A stretch of 64,000 nucleotides of DNA from Oscheius tipulae (Eukaryota; Nematoda; Chromadorea; Rhabditida; Rhabditidae), in contig JASJZH010000004.1 in the NCBI GenBank assembly GCA_037178975.1, positions 1,612,001 through 1,676,000 on the forward strand, in the 5' to 3' direction. Below are positions 23,873-35,720 of the stretch, in pieces. Made by a program: the position numbers and the translations under genes. How positions within the stretch are numbered: the stretch's first letter is position 1; every line of letters begins with the position of its first letter. The notes below the pieces were generated by a model that saw nothing but the letters and a program-made list of their open reading frames with translations, searched no databases and was not told where the DNA came from.

Positions 23873-26024
23873 TCAGGTGGAGGAGAGTTTCTTCTCGATT
23901 TCGTTGCTGTGATTCTTCAGGTTGCGGAACTGCTCCAGATTCAGACTGATGCCCTTCTTGCCCGGCATCATGCGACCGGTGTTCTGAAAGGAAAAGTATG
24001 GAAAACGGTAAGGGACATAGGTTAGTTTGAGAACCTTGTCGCCAGTACAGTCTACTACAACAATTGCAACATGAGCAGCCTGTAGAGTCACGATTGAAAT
24101 GCCTTTGCCATAACTGTATTATACCAACTTTCAAGCCTTTGCGACAAGTTATATCTATTCAGCGACAAAGTTGAAAACACAGTTCTTCTTTTCAATCGTG
24201 ACGGGATGCGTGTCATTGTAGCTATATTGAATACTCAGAGAAGCAGCCAAAATTCATTACGTTTTCCTAAAAAAAATTTTACTGAGTTCTCAACGTAGCC
24301 GTGCTGTATATTTGAATATACAGTTGGGTCCCGTCACGACTGAAAAAAAGGACTGTTTACAGCTTTGTGGCTGAACAGACTATAGGCTTCGTTTTTCTGG
24401 TTTACAGCTAAAAATGAACGTTTTAAAGGCAATGTTACTCGAAAACGTCCTCTAAACGGTGCTACTTCACCTTGTTAGGTTTTTGGCGAATGTCACCAAA
24501 CTTCTGTTCTGTTTAGCGTATAACGAATTCTAGTACGAAGCGTGCTTCGTCCTGGTAAGGTGATCTACTTCACCTTGCTAGAACGAACAGATCTTTAATA
24601 AGTCACAATAAGTCAAGGAAAAAATCTCTCTCTCTCGGATCCCTTCACAGGTGCGTCTACTTCTAAACCTTTTTGCTTGTTTTACTAGGGAACTACAACA
24701 AAATCCGAAAGCCTTATTCCATACGAAGTGAAATGAAAACAGACTAGTTTTACTCAAGTCAACGAATAGATCGCGTTTATTATGCAACAGAAAAAAAAGG
24801 AAAGATGGCTCACCTTATCGCTATAGAATTCCCGAATGTCGACGAAAGTCTTGCCCTTGAACGAGCGAACCGTGGCGAACTTCATAGAGCCGATCTCCAG
24901 CATCTAAAAACCGTAATTTAGCATTTTCCTGTGGTTCTAAGGGCTTCAAAGTGGTAGTTTTTTTCAGACAAAGGACTTGTGAGATCCAGAACTCGCAAAA
25001 AGCTCTTTCTGGGCTGTTGAAGCATGCAAAATGACCCGGGGCACTCCATTTTGGACATAGTACGTCTTCTATAAGCACAAACTATGCTTTTTGAGGTGTG
25101 TTCTTTTGTTACGCTTCTACTTTATTAGCAAAAAAGTCCGGTAGTAGTTAAACAGGCGCCCCGACTCCATTTTACGCGAAATTGCGTACGACGTACGCAA
25201 AAATATGTCTTGGCGCGAATTGGTTCTTTTTTCGTTTTTCACCGTTTTCTACTCTTTTCCTCAACTTTTTTTGCATTTTCTGTCTGTTTATAATGTTGTT
25301 CGACTTCTTTCAACGTAAAGAAAGGAGAAACTAGGAAGTTTTATGAAAATTTTACCTTTTTTTACAGGCAATACTTGCATCAAGCGATAGCTTTGTGTTG
25401 ATTTCAAGGTGCGGTACGCTGAAAGAAGTCGAACAACATTATAAACAGACAGAAAATGCAAAAAAAGTTGAGGAAAAGTGTAGAAAACGGTGAAAAACAA
25501 AAAAAGAACCAATTCGCGCCAAGACATATTTTTGCGTACGTCGTACGCAATTTCGCGTAAAATCGAGTCGGGGCGCCTGTTTAACTACTACCAAAAGTCC
25601 TCGTCTTCTGGATGTGTAGGCGTGTTAGTGACTCATTTGTATTGTACAGGGTATTTATGCGGGTCTGTGATAGAACTTGGTCACAAAATGGGTTAAAAGT
25701 TTTACAACGGAGACCGATTGGTTCGTTCAAATCACAATTCTGAATGACGCCTCTGGCAGTAACTCTTTGTGAAAGCAGGCTATCCTACTTTTTTTTACAC
25801 AAAAATGCAAAAAAACAAACCTCATTTCCATCGGCGTCGGTCATTCTCTTTCCCAGCGTGCTTCCGGCCTCCTTCATCTTCTTCTGCGCCGGCTGGCGGT
25901 CTTCTGGGCCGCTATCCGAATCCGAGCTCTCCGACTTCTTCCTCTTCTGCAACTTTTTTGAATTTTAGAGACACGAATCAAGACAAACCTCGGTCTTCTT
26001 CTGCTTCTTGCTAGAGTCGGCCAT
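23873..26024 (-). CDS. SUB1: PC4/SUB1 transcriptional coactivator, single-stranded-DNA-binding
   Basis: Exons 25989-26024, 25821-25946, 24814-24903 and 23873-23983, all in phase, give 120 aa. Residues 1-54 are Lys/Ser/Asp-rich (KRKKSESSDSDSGPED), like the regulatory SEAC region of PC4. Residues ~55-85 read EIGSMKFATVRSFKGKTFVD followed by IREFYSDK, and the end reads MMPGKKGISLNLEQFRNLKN; together they are the conserved PC4 fold that binds ssDNA and mediates activator-dependent Pol II transcription. The length is typical (human 127 aa). The ATG lies 2 nt after a CGTTGCAG acceptor, consistent with trans-splicing. PTIP follows 1.5 kb downstream on the same strand. Intron 2 contains the MITE at 25140-25592. 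Confidence 0.93.
24285..24350 (+). repeat. Dispersed GGGTCCCGCCAC-type repeat (copy in PC4 intron)
   Basis: CTCAACGTAGCCGTG is followed by a short A/T-rich palindrome and TTGGGTCCCGTCACGAC. The same two blocks occur at 13695-13735 and, further apart, at 38943-39066. Confidence 0.5.
25140..25592. mobile_element. 453-bp palindromic MITE with ~180-bp inverted arms and 8-bp target duplication
   Basis: The left arm starts GGTAGTAGTTAAACAGGCGC and the right arm ends with its exact inverse complement. The arms stay nearly identical for about 180 bp, including ACGCGAAATTGCGTACGACG, with a handful of mismatches, around a ~90-bp centre. The flanks are AAAAGTCC at 25132-25139 and AAAAGTCC at 25593-25600, a perfect 8-bp duplication. 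There is no coding capacity, so it is nonautonomous. An 8-bp duplication fits hAT or Merlin superfamilies; which one is not decided. It sits in a PC4 intron. Confidence 0.9.
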
Positions 26025-26927
26025 CTCTGCAACGAAAAGTTGAGGAAATTCGTGAAAAATCAAGAGAAGAAAATCAAGACATCTAGAATCAGATAGGAAG
26101 ATTTCGGGATGCGATTACACCGTTTGGCAGCTTGGGAATAAGCCCAGCAGCCAGATTTCTTCCATTTCCCTCCGTCTTCTCCAAGAAATTTCAGGAGCAG
26201 TGAGCAACAGCTATTTTTGTGGTTTTCTAGACTATTATTATATTTTGCTAAGTGCTATAATTTGTTCTAAGGCTCTAGAGCAACTCTTTGGTGGAACTAG
26301 TGCAAAAATGGCAGTGAAAATAGCGAGAAATAGGCCAGAAAACGAGGAAAAGGAAGGTGTAACGAGTCGTTTTTGAATTTTAAAATCAAGCTGGCGTTTG
26401 CAGGAAAATGTTTGGCTACCGTATCCAAAAACAAGGAAATAACTGTCCGGGCGTTGTTTGGCTTGTTTTCGGCAGTTTTAGTGGAAATTGTCAATAATGT
26501 GAAGGAAACAGATATAGAAAGCGAGTTGTCGAATCCCAGAATAACGAGAAAGGCAGGTTTTGGAACAAAAATCTCGGAAACTTAGCATTTGCGGTGGGAA
26601 CCTAACCATCTGACAATTCCCAATCGTTTCTTCACACCAGATTCCTGATCTATTTCCACGTTCCCCGAGTCCCACCAACCAATGTTTGCCTACCGTGTAG
26701 CACAACTAAGCCCGCAAGTAAGCCGATATTGCTGTCTACGTGCCCCCTCCCCCGATTCCCAGCTTACACTGCCTTACCCCCTATACCAGGTGATTCTGTC
26801 AAGGTGACAGTCATCTGATCCTGATATCAGTCATTTCCGCCTATCAAACGGCAAAAGCTTGTAGGAAAGATAGGAGAAACAGAAGATGAAAAGAAGATCC
26901 TGGGGCCCACAAAGACTTTAAGACTAC

Positions 26928-27050
26928 CCTTTGAAACATTGCAAGAATAGTCGCCTCAATTTCTATATTTTCAGCCTCCATCCCCCAGATCTGTGATGCC
27001 TTTTGGAGAGTATTAGTGTCGACCCTCTCGTCCTCATCAGTTGACGTCAT
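26928..27050 (-). CDS. Possible first exon of an unrecognised gene
   Basis: 41 codons run from an ATG at 27050 to a GTAGTC donor, acidic at the start (MTSTDEDERVDTNTLQKASQ). A GTGTTTCAG acceptor lies about 40 nt upstream. An earlier ATG in another frame stops after nine codons. No convincing downstream exon was found before the PC4 start at 26024, so it may be chance. Confidence 0.22.
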
Positions 27051-28146
27051 TCTTCCGTTCCGCTTCCATTTTTTCTGTGATGAACGTGCTGAAACACGAT
27101 AAGTTTCAAAACAGCAGTTTTTTTTGGGTGGAATATGGGAGGGTAGAATTGAAACCGAAACTTTCCTGAACAGGTCTGTAGTGAAGAAAATTTTGTTCTT
27201 CCTGTCTCGTCTTTGTTGTACAAAAATTCCTAGCGTCCAAATGTTCAGTTTATTCTGTGACACGAATCCGAATTGTTTCCAAGCGAACGGTCCGCTCCTC
27301 TTATTAGCAACTTATCGTCTCTTGATTCCCACACAGGAAAGGCAGATAGTTGTTACTACCTGCACTGAACTCTTCATTCGAATATGTTTGTTTCACCAAG
27401 GCATGTAAGGAAAAATGTTCTGCTGGAAAAATTCTTTTGATATAGTGGAAGCTGACACTGTTCTTAGCTCTATTCATTTCCAAAGAAAATCTCCATAAGC
27501 ATATGTTTCAACAAGAAGTATAAGATTGACTGGTATCAGTTCTCACTTTGACCGGAAGGGGAACCATAATTTTTTAAGTTTTGTCTTACGCTCATGTGCT
27601 GTTACAGAAGATAATCTCAGTTTGTACATTTCATACGACTTCTTATATTTCACCAAGGTGCCAGTACAGTTTAGAGATAGGATCGTGATGCTTCTTGTAT
27701 CTTCCACCCGTCTGAGCACTTACGAACTGTTCTCTCATTCTCAGTTTCGCAATTCAGCTCCTGCTCTCTTTGTGACTCATCAAATTGAGAGAATGAGCGA
27801 TCACCAGTGCAAATAGTCATTGCGTCGCGCTCTATCTCTCTCTCTCTGCTCCCGCCCCAATCTCTGGCTCTCTCCGCTTTTTCGCCACATGGCCCCGACC
27901 CTTCGCCCGCTAGCCGACAGAAAGGTCGCCTGATTTCTCTTCCCGCACCATCCCCTAGCTACTATCTCTGTTTCTCCTTCCAGAGATTTTTCTCTCGGGC
28001 GGGGCGGGGAATTTTATTGAGCGTGAGAGAGCGATCTTGACGCGGGATAGATCGCTATCGATTTTTTGAGAGAGGCCGCTTTTCCCGAAGATCCGCTTCT
28101 GTTCAAAGCCGACCAGACCTCTTTCTCTCCTCACCAAGTGTTCAAC

Positions 28147-28500
28147 ATATCACTGTTCTGTGAAACAAAAAAGTTCCGTGACTTCCTTTCAACAACGCTG
28201 CGTCTTTAAATTTTCAAACTCGCGCCTCTTTTGGATCATTCAATCATCTAATTTCTGAGTTTTTGTTTTTTTGTGGATAGGACATTTTTGGAGCCCAAAA
28301 TCCCGGGTTACAAGTCTCATTGTTTTCGGTTCACTACACACTACAAGTTCTGTGAAAAAATAGTTTCACCCTCGCTTAGCTACTTTCAAGAATAACACTC
28401 GCTTAGCAACTTCCCGAGCGGTCATTAAAATATCAGTATTCTATGAAAGGAAATAGTTCCGTGACCTCCCTTCGACGGCGTTGGATTTTTCAGTTTTCGG
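28147..28500 (+). repeat. Diverged direct duplication
   Basis: Segments 28147-28215 and 28430-28500 align along their length (TATCA.T.TTCT.TGAAA, AGTTCCGTGAC.TCC.TTC and related blocks). An extra CTCGCTTAGC(T/A)ACTT duplication lies between them. Confidence 0.45.
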
Positions 28501-29577
28501 ATATTATCAGTTTCGCTCCCTAAACAGTGCTTCCGGATAGTTTACCAGAAACATTTTGCGCCGAAAACATCCCAAGTTAGTTTTTTTTATCCATCCGATA
28601 ACAAAAACGTTGATCCTTCTCTGCGCCCATTACACCAATTCTCGTCTCTTTTTGCACGGCTTGAACTCTGTCAATCAAGCTGTCAGCACTCAACGACCTT
28701 CCTTCATGGTAGGCCATTCAAATGTTATAAAACACGAAAATTGGTTTCTTTGCTTATCTTCTTCTCCTTTTCTAGTTTTATTTTAGTGCTTCCACAGACG
28801 GTTCTTTACTTTTTTTGTACGGTAGCAAATATCAAAAAGTGGTGCCGGTCCCACAGTCTATTCAAATTGCTGCATACAGATTGTACGAATCGTGTTCACC
28901 TCAGCTGTTCCGCTCTATACTCATTGCTGAAACACAGAATTCTTGCTTGATTGAAATCTCACTTTGAACAAACATTGAAAGCTACCATTGTTTGGATCAA
29001 ACTTTTTTTTGTGTTTCGTCGAGTAGCCAGTAGCTTGGAAGTTGTTCTCATTCTGGTCTCCGTCTTGTTGAAAACACAAAATTGTTCTAGTGATAGCTGC
29101 AATTCAAATACCTGCGGGAAGATACCCTTGCTATTGTCTGTAAGTGAAGCACAAAACTTTGCTTTGCTCTGCCTTTCGTGTTCTTGTAAATCTTATGCTT
29201 TTTTGGAAAATCAAAAAACATGACCAGAACGCTAAAACTTTGACAAGACGAAAGTTTTGGGTTTCATCGAAAATGGTATTATGATAAGAAAATTGCTAGT
29301 CATTTTTCGTCCGAAAAAAGATAGCCTGTATACATTCCATCGTGTTTAGAATCATATACTTTAGCTAAAACATTTTACAACACCACCGGTGATTTTCTCA
29401 GAAAACTGACTCAACTCCACCAAATTATGTCGTCACGGTCTTTGGCGAGAACTTTACCGCCTCTTCTCTCTGCCGATGTCTCATGTTACACCTACACAGC
29501 CATTCTCTCTCCTACCCTTTGTTCTTCGCTTATATGCGTTGCCGCAATCAATTTCTCATATGGAATTTTAGGGGTAA

Positions 29578-32470
29578 ATGGCGCCTGTGGAGACGATTCC
29601 GGCGGCTGTCGTCATCAAACAGTTCCAGCTGTTTTCCGTCGATAATAATACGGGTTTAGGCATCAATGGTGAGTCAGCCTTGACCTTCAAACTTCCACAA
29701 TACTTAGGCTTTGATTTGAGTGAAACATTAACGTTTCGGTAGGTTTGAGAATGGAATTGATGTGCTCTGATGAACAATCAAAGGTTTTTCTTGACAGAAC
29801 TATTCTTAGGTTTCCAGTGAAACAAAAAAGTTTGATGCAGTTTCAATTTTATCACCTGGAACTGGTGCTGAGGATATTAAAGCATTCTGTCGACAACTTT
29901 TATAGATTCAGAGGAAAAGACTGTAAAAACTTGATGCCAGGCGAAAAGAGTCAGAGAAAAAAAGTCCTTCCAGTGATTTGATTTAATATTAGCAGTGAAA
30001 AAAAAGTTCAGTTTCGCAGTTTTCTTTAGATTGTGTCAGAGTAGAGTTTTGAGCCAATTCACGACGGTACAAAGCATTGAAAGAGCATTTTCAAACATCT
30101 TTAGAGTTGATGAAACATAGAAGGTCTGATAAGGTGAAGCACTATGTAAGAGTATTCTACCCTTACAATAGGCAAAAATTGCTCATCTGGTCTTTCATAC
30201 ATTGGCAAAAACAAGAAGATCTGTAAAAACTAATAAGTTGCAGTATTTTGGAAAATGCAGAGCATCTCTTGAATTGATCAAGGTACACATTATAGGCTGC
30301 TGTTACGCATTCACTGAAATAAATTTACGAAAAGAAAAGAAAAAGCAGATTTTGAAGAGATACAGTCATTTTCAGCCGTGTTTCATGTCAATAAGCAAAA
30401 ATGTATTGTTTCTAGATGGGGCAGAATGGCGTTACCCAGCCTGGACCTATATGACATCTCTTGACGTCGTCGTTCCCCTAGTCACCTATATCGTTCTCTG
30501 GTACTCGGTCAACCTCGTCGTCACGGCCCATTGCTGGACGACGTGGCAGGAAGGAATCCGCCGAAAGAGACTCATCAACCTTACAACCTCTTTGATCCAT
30601 TCCACTGTAAGTTTTTCGAATTCGAGACGTGTTTGCGCAGATGTTTTTCGACTGTCTACTCTTCGTGGGTTCGTCCGGGCATGTGTTTCAATATGGCGTG
30701 GGAAGGGGGTTAGATATGGGAAATTGAAAATCGTACTTTGACTTGTTGATTTTTTATCTTCTGGATAAAAATATAGCAACTTTCAAATAGCAAGCAAAAC
30801 AGATTTCAAAACTTGTACAGAGCGCAGTTACATTTGTTTATGTTTCATCTTCTGTATTAGTTGGCACAAAAGTTCAGAGACTAGTTGACTAGCTACTTGC
30901 ACTGAGAAAAATATTTGGAAGCGGGAGTACGAACAGTTCTTCGCGTTGATTTTTATCTGTCGGGAAAAATAAGAATAGTTTATGATATGCAACAGTTTCA
31001 ATACGGATTCCGCGGATATTGATTAGGCAACTGGAGAAGTCCTGTTTGGGAAAGTATAAGTTGTTTCACCATCATTTTAGGTCTCGAGCGTCCTGCTGCT
31101 CGTTTTCTTCTTCCGCAACACGCGTCTCATGTTCGAGTCTCCACTCTACTTCTATGACTATCTCAACTCCCAAGTCATTCTCCTCTCCGTCGGCTACTTC
31201 ATCTACGACGGCTTCGACATGGTCATCAATGACAAGTAGGCTATATCTGAGAATTGAATCCAAAGGGAAAATTCTAGGATTTCCATAGTTACGGGTGTTC
31301 TTCTCGTTCATCACACTGCCTCAATCTTCGTCTTCTCAGCTGCTATTGCCTCGAAAAAGTTCCTTCTCTACGCCTTCTGGGCTCTTCTTATGGAGGTAAC
31401 TTTTTATTATTTTGTCGAAACACATCATGAAAGTCAAGACAGAAATTTCGACTGAAACTAAATCAACACTTGAAACAAAACACCCACTTAGTTGGATGAG
31501 GCATTCTCCATAGGTGAACAAACTTTTGTGGAAAGTCAGACTTTTTTGTTTATCCAAGCACTGGGCAGGATCGAACTGTGAATCCTTTTTTGAAAATACT
31601 GAAGAGGATAATGAAACCAAAATGTTTGCTTCTGTTTGAGGGGGAACAAATAAAAATACGCAAGTATCTCGAAAAGCAAAAGGCCCACATTTTTCTTTCA
31701 ACCCTCCAAACTCCTTTAGTAGATGTTTCTGTGCAAACCAAAAATGGGGCTGCCTTGAAGCATAGAAAGTTCAGATCTTTTTACCTCGTTCAGAAGGTAA
31801 TATCCAAACGTTTATACAATCCGAAACCTGTGGTCGGCTACCGTAGAAAACTTAGAAAAAAGACTTCCCAAATACTTTGTTCGGCTCACCTTTTCGGGAG
31901 AAATATTTTGATTTTGTTCATTATATCGATTCAACGGGTTACGCCAGTCACTAGCGAGTGAACGTGAAAGAAAAAAAAACAAACAGATAATGCAAACCCA
32001 GTTAACAGCCTAGTTTTATATTTTCCAAAACAAAGAAACTTACCTGTTCCAGGTCAACTCAATCTTCCTCCACGCGCGCTCAATTCTGCATCAGAGCAAG
32101 CTCTCCACGACGTCCTGCATCGCCTTGACCAACATCGTCCGTTATTGCAATCTCGGAACTTTTGTCATCTTCCGCTTCGGTGTCCAGTTCTGGCTGACCG
32201 GCTGGGCTTGGGTCAACCGCAACAACATGCACATGTAGGTCCTTTCTCCGTTCTTTGGGATATTCTGGCTTCAGCTTCTATATGTACATCGCCTTCGGCG
32301 GCGGCTGTCTTTTCCTTCTCATCAATTTGGGCATCTTCTTGCGCATTCTCCACAGTGACGGCTTCCTTCTGAGCTCTGTGGTCCAGAGAGAAAAGCTCGA
32401 TTCGCTACTGGAAGACAACGATTTCGATGTGGATGTGCAGACGAGGGAAAAGAAGGAACTTCTGATGTGA
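29578..32470 (+). CDS. fld-1: TLC-domain membrane protein, TLCD1/2 (FLD-1) family
   Basis: Six in-phase exons: 29578-29668, 30416-30606, 31081-31235, 31278-31395, 32053-32234 and 32275-32470; 310 aa. It is multispanning. Key blocks are HSTVSSVLLLVFFFRNTR, VGYFIYDGFDMV, LLVHHTASIFVFSAAIA, ALLMEVNSIFLHAR and NLGTFVIFRFGVQFWLTGW, matching the TLCD1/TLCD2 branch of the TRAM-LAG1-CLN8 fold, with its paired His and the E-x-N/S-x-x-FLH-x-R motif. In worms and mammals these proteins limit long-chain polyunsaturated acyl groups in phospholipids and so set membrane fluidity; that is family knowledge. The ATG sits 6 nt after a GAATTTTAG acceptor. The last intron is 40 nt. The cytosolic tail is acidic then basic. 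Confidence 0.85.
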
Positions 32471-33089
32471 TTCTGGAGCAAACGGGTCCTTTTGAAACAT
32501 ATGATCTTGCCATATATAATCTCTTTGTCTGTCTCTCTCTGTGATGCATAGTATCCAAATTTGTCGTGGAAGCTCTATGAATGTGTTACGATTTGTATGC
32601 TGAAGCACAATAATATACGCACATGATTGCCGTTCAACAGTGCTAGTTTCTATGAGCTGGTGAAACATGGAAAAATCTAGCGAGGTGCATAGCCAATGAA
32701 ACAGTCGATTCTACAAAGATAGCATTTCAGGCTTTGAGTTAACGGAGGAAAGCGATTATCAGATTTCGGTCCAACAGTGCTAGTTTGCAGTTATTATTTT
32801 AGTGTTATATAATCTGGGCTGGTGAAATACAAAAACCCCTCTCTACCAGCACAGTATCTCGAGCTTGCAGAATTTGTAAGAATTTGTTTTTTTCCTTCGC
32901 CTCAAAGGGGAAACTTCATATTCGGAAGATGCTAGTTATTATGAGCTGGTGAAACATAAAAACAAAACTGTTTCAAAGACACAGAACGTTCAATAGTTTT
33001 CGGTTCTATAAATATGAGTCGATTTTGACAAAGCGCTCGACTGACTAAAACATAAATTGGTTCTGATAATTACTGAGTCGCCTTTGCGT

Positions 33090-33345
33090 AGTTTTGGCTC
33101 GTTAGCAACCGTACCCCTGGACCAGCGACGTGTCATCGGAAGGCCCCGTATGAGATGGGAGGATGATCTAAGGAGAGCATCCGAGAGGATTGGAAGAGCC
33201 CCCGCAACATGGATGCGAGCGGCAAGATTGGACGGCGAAGAGTGAGTTCGAGCCATGGGGGTGGCAAGGGACCCAATCTAGGAAACCCCTTTGATACCGT
33301 CAAATAAATGTAAATGTAAATGTAAATGTAAATGTAAATGTAAAC
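33090..33345 (+). mobile_element. 5'-truncated RTE-type non-LTR retrotransposon 3' end
   Basis: The frame encodes RVIGRPRMRWEDDLRRASER ... WMRAARLDGEE, the conserved GRP-x-x-RW-x-DD-(I/L)-(K/R)R ... W-M-x-A-A C-terminal signature of RTE reverse transcriptase proteins. Right after the coding end lies a microsatellite tail (AAATGT)n at about 33304-33343, the usual 3' end of such elements. Everything upstream is missing. Confidence 0.8.
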
Positions 33346-34062
33346 TACACAAACTTGATAAAAAAAAAAGCAAAGCTTTATTCTCTAAAACACTTTCTGA
33401 AGAAAATTACCAATCTGGCAAGTCAAAGGATTAGGGTGGCACTTCTACCATCGACTTCTCTGGTGACACCTCGTCGCTCCTGACTTTCTTCACAGGTAGG
33501 CTACTCTCACTGTCCACTGTTACTGTCACTGTTCCAGATGTTTCAGACCCTGTCACTGTCCCCATCATTACCAGCTACTATTCTGCTCCTCCTCTCTTCT
33601 ACAATGGAATCTCGTCTCACAAAAACAAAAAGCCAAGTTTTGTTTTCTACAATTTTATGAAAAGTTCGCCCTATTAGACAAGTTTCCAATCTGACTAGTC
33701 AAATACTTGGGGCCATTTCTACCATCAACTCTGGCGACACCTCGTTTCTCGACTATTTTCACAGGTAGGCTACTCTCACTGTTCACTGTTACTGTCACTG
33801 TTCCAGATGTCCTAGACCCTCTCCGTCTCTGCCACTTTCTGCCATGCTCTTTCTCTTTGGAACCTCGTCTTTCGACTCTCTTCACAGGTAGTCTATTCAC
33901 CCTGTCCACTGTTTTTTTTCTCACAACTCTCACTGTTCAAGATGGTTCATGCCTTGTCTCTGCCAGCTCCCCACCTCTCCGTTCTTCAATGTAATCGTCT
34001 CTCTTGACTCTTTTCACAGGTATGCTATTCCCTCTGTCCTTGTTCTTGTTTCCTGTCACTGT
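33345..34062 (+). repeat. Array of CAGGTAGGCTA repeats (two long, two partial copies)
   Basis: The long copies at 33345-33550 and 33625-33820 share AAAGC(A/C)AAG.TTT, ACTTCTACCAT/ATTTCTACCATC, GGCGACACCTCG and CACAGGTAGGCTACTCTCAC, then CACTGTTACTGTCACTGTTC. The partial copies, at 33855-33935 and 33990-34062, keep only the CTC(T/T)TCACAGGTA block. Copy A of the same family is at 22985. Confidence 0.75.
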
Positions 34063-34564
34063 CTCTCTGATCCATACTAGTTGGAAAAGGGGCTTAGTTC
34101 TGCTCTTTGAAGCCATTAAACGTCGGAATGTCGTATCTCGAACATCTTTTTTTTTCGGTAGGCAACTTCCAAAAAAAGCGATTTGTCATTCCAATTTTGT
34201 TGTTCCACTAGGTTGTGCGTCTACGAGTTTTGCGGACGATATGGATTTCTTGAACTTAATACCATATATTATAAATGTTTCAAACGATTGGCAAAGGTGG
34301 GAGTTCCGTTTTACCTATGTTGGGCTGGAGGTTAAAGTGATAAAAAAAATTGACCAAGCAATCCAAAGTTTTGGTAGCATAAATTGAACACCATAAACTC
34401 TTCATTATCTCTTTCTCTAGAAACACAGAAACTTTATGGACATATTGCTTCCATGCAGTTGACCTCTGTGACTATTCTCATCCCATCATAAACCCAAACT
34501 CCATTTGTACACACCACTGGAGCAATCACATTCTGAATGTTCCGCTCTCTTTTTCACTAAAAAA

Positions 34565-35720
34565 CTAGGAAACCTGTGAGAAGCCCTCGTTCTCCCTGGG
34601 ACCTCCTTCGCCCAGGTTGAACTGCATGAATGAGTAGAATCCATCCTGGGCATTGCATACTACGCTCATAGTGAAACAGCCAGTTATCGGATCGACCATA
34701 ATTTCCCTAGAATTGTGAAACATTAAAATTGTTTTCGAAGAGGACGGCTTACGTGCGACTGCTGGAAGTACTTCCTGGAGTCGCGCCCGCCGGGGTGAAG
34801 GTGATCTGTGAGGCTGTGCAGGAAGTGCAACTTGCTGAAAGCTGTTTTTATTTTAGGTAAACTACAAAAACCGATAATTTATTCCCCATGTATCTGTCAG
34901 GTTGTCCCAAACTCAGCATTTTTGTACAACTCTGTCAGCCTGCCCCTACCGAATCCTATCCACCTGTTCTCCTCCTATTCTGTCAATGTTTCAGCTCCTG
35001 GTCATGTGGATACGTCTCCTCCTAATTCCGTGCCCCACACCGTTCCAAACGTTTCACCACTTCCCCCTTAAACCTTGACGAACGTCTGTGACAATCGTGA
35101 TCTGTCTGTCTCTCACATCAGAATCGAACCTGAAATGACCATCAGCCTATCAGACTGTCACTAACCAAAGCTTCTCACTCTGTCCTCTACTATTTCTCTC
35201 AGTGTTTCAGCTCCTGGTCATGTAAGTCTGTACTCTCCTAATCCTGTCCAGCTTATCCTCTCTAATCGTTTTACTCTCTTCCCTAAACACAAACTGTCCA
35301 GATGTCCACCTGTAAGACTCTGATCCTGTTTCTGTCAACCTGTCCTTCTTCTAGTTCTGTCCCCAATCTCTCAGATCCTAGTCGGAATCCTGTCCCTGCC
35401 GAATTACCAAAAGGAGCAACGTTCCGCGGGAAAAGCGAACGCGGTCTTTTCCACTTTCGTATACTAGCATTTTTGTTTCACAATTTCCCTATAGCCAAAC
35501 GACAACGAACAATCCGATTTTTGAAACATATTGGTTAAAGAAATAGATATCACCATGGCATCAAATTTCCAAGACTGCACTTACTCGTGGTGGTCGTAGT
35601 CGTTATTGTAGTGGTCGTAGTGACCGAGCTGGAGGTTGTTGTGGCTGTTCCACCTCCAGAAGTGGCTATACAGCTGGATCCGTACCTGTACAGCAACATC
35701 AAAGCTACAAGAACTCGCAT
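34565..35720 (-). CDS. Secreted nematode C6-domain-like protein with Thr-rich linker
   Basis: Exons 35585-35720, 34753-34834 and 34565-34706 (stop TAG) are in phase and give 119 aa. A short signal-like start (MRVLVALMLLYRYGSSC) is followed by a Ser/Thr-only linker near residues 25-46. A Cys module then follows: SCTSCTASQITFTPAG, DPITGCFTMSVVC and FYSFMQFNLGEGG. The pattern C-x2-C-x4-ITFTP ... GC-x-x-x-V-x-C ... FN resembles the nematode C6 domain, of unknown function and usually attached to Thr-rich mucin-like stretches. The ATG is 2 nt after an AATGTTTCAG acceptor. Intron 1 (34835-35584) carries a diverged duplication containing GTTTCAGCTCCTGGTCATGT. Confidence 0.7.
34970..35290 (+). repeat. 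Degenerate CTGTC-rich duplication
   Basis: GTTTCAGCTCCTGGTCATGT occurs near 34987 and again near 35203, each followed by a CTCCTAAT.C.GT block. The surrounding sequence is pyrimidine-rich with many CTGTC words. Similar CTGTC-rich DNA recurs at 45540-45870. Confidence 0.5.

Larger units (their letters stand above)
26025..29577. other. Intergenic, 3.5 kb
   Basis: Contains one possible small exon (26928-27050, - strand), a CT-rich then GC-rich promoter-like block at 27820-28120 (runs of CTCTCTCT, a CGGGCGGGGCGGGG motif, and ATCGCTATCGAT), and a diverged direct duplication (28147-28215 and 28430-28500, both containing AGTTCCGTGAC). Nothing else is recognised. Confidence 0.5.
32471..34564. other. 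Intergenic with LINE remnant and repeat array
   Basis: 32471-33090 has only GTGAAACA octamers (near 32660 and 32950) and short similar segments containing CAACAGTGCTAGTTT (near 32637 and 32771). The RTE remnant (33090-33345) and the CAGGTAGGCTA repeat array (33345-34062) follow. 34062-34564 shows nothing recognisable. Confidence 0.55.

Noticed and set aside
23459-24134. Long frames of 107-188 codons on both strands at 23.5-24.1 kb
   Set aside because: They overlap the last PC4 exon in wrong frames or run through GC-rich spacer; no family similarity.
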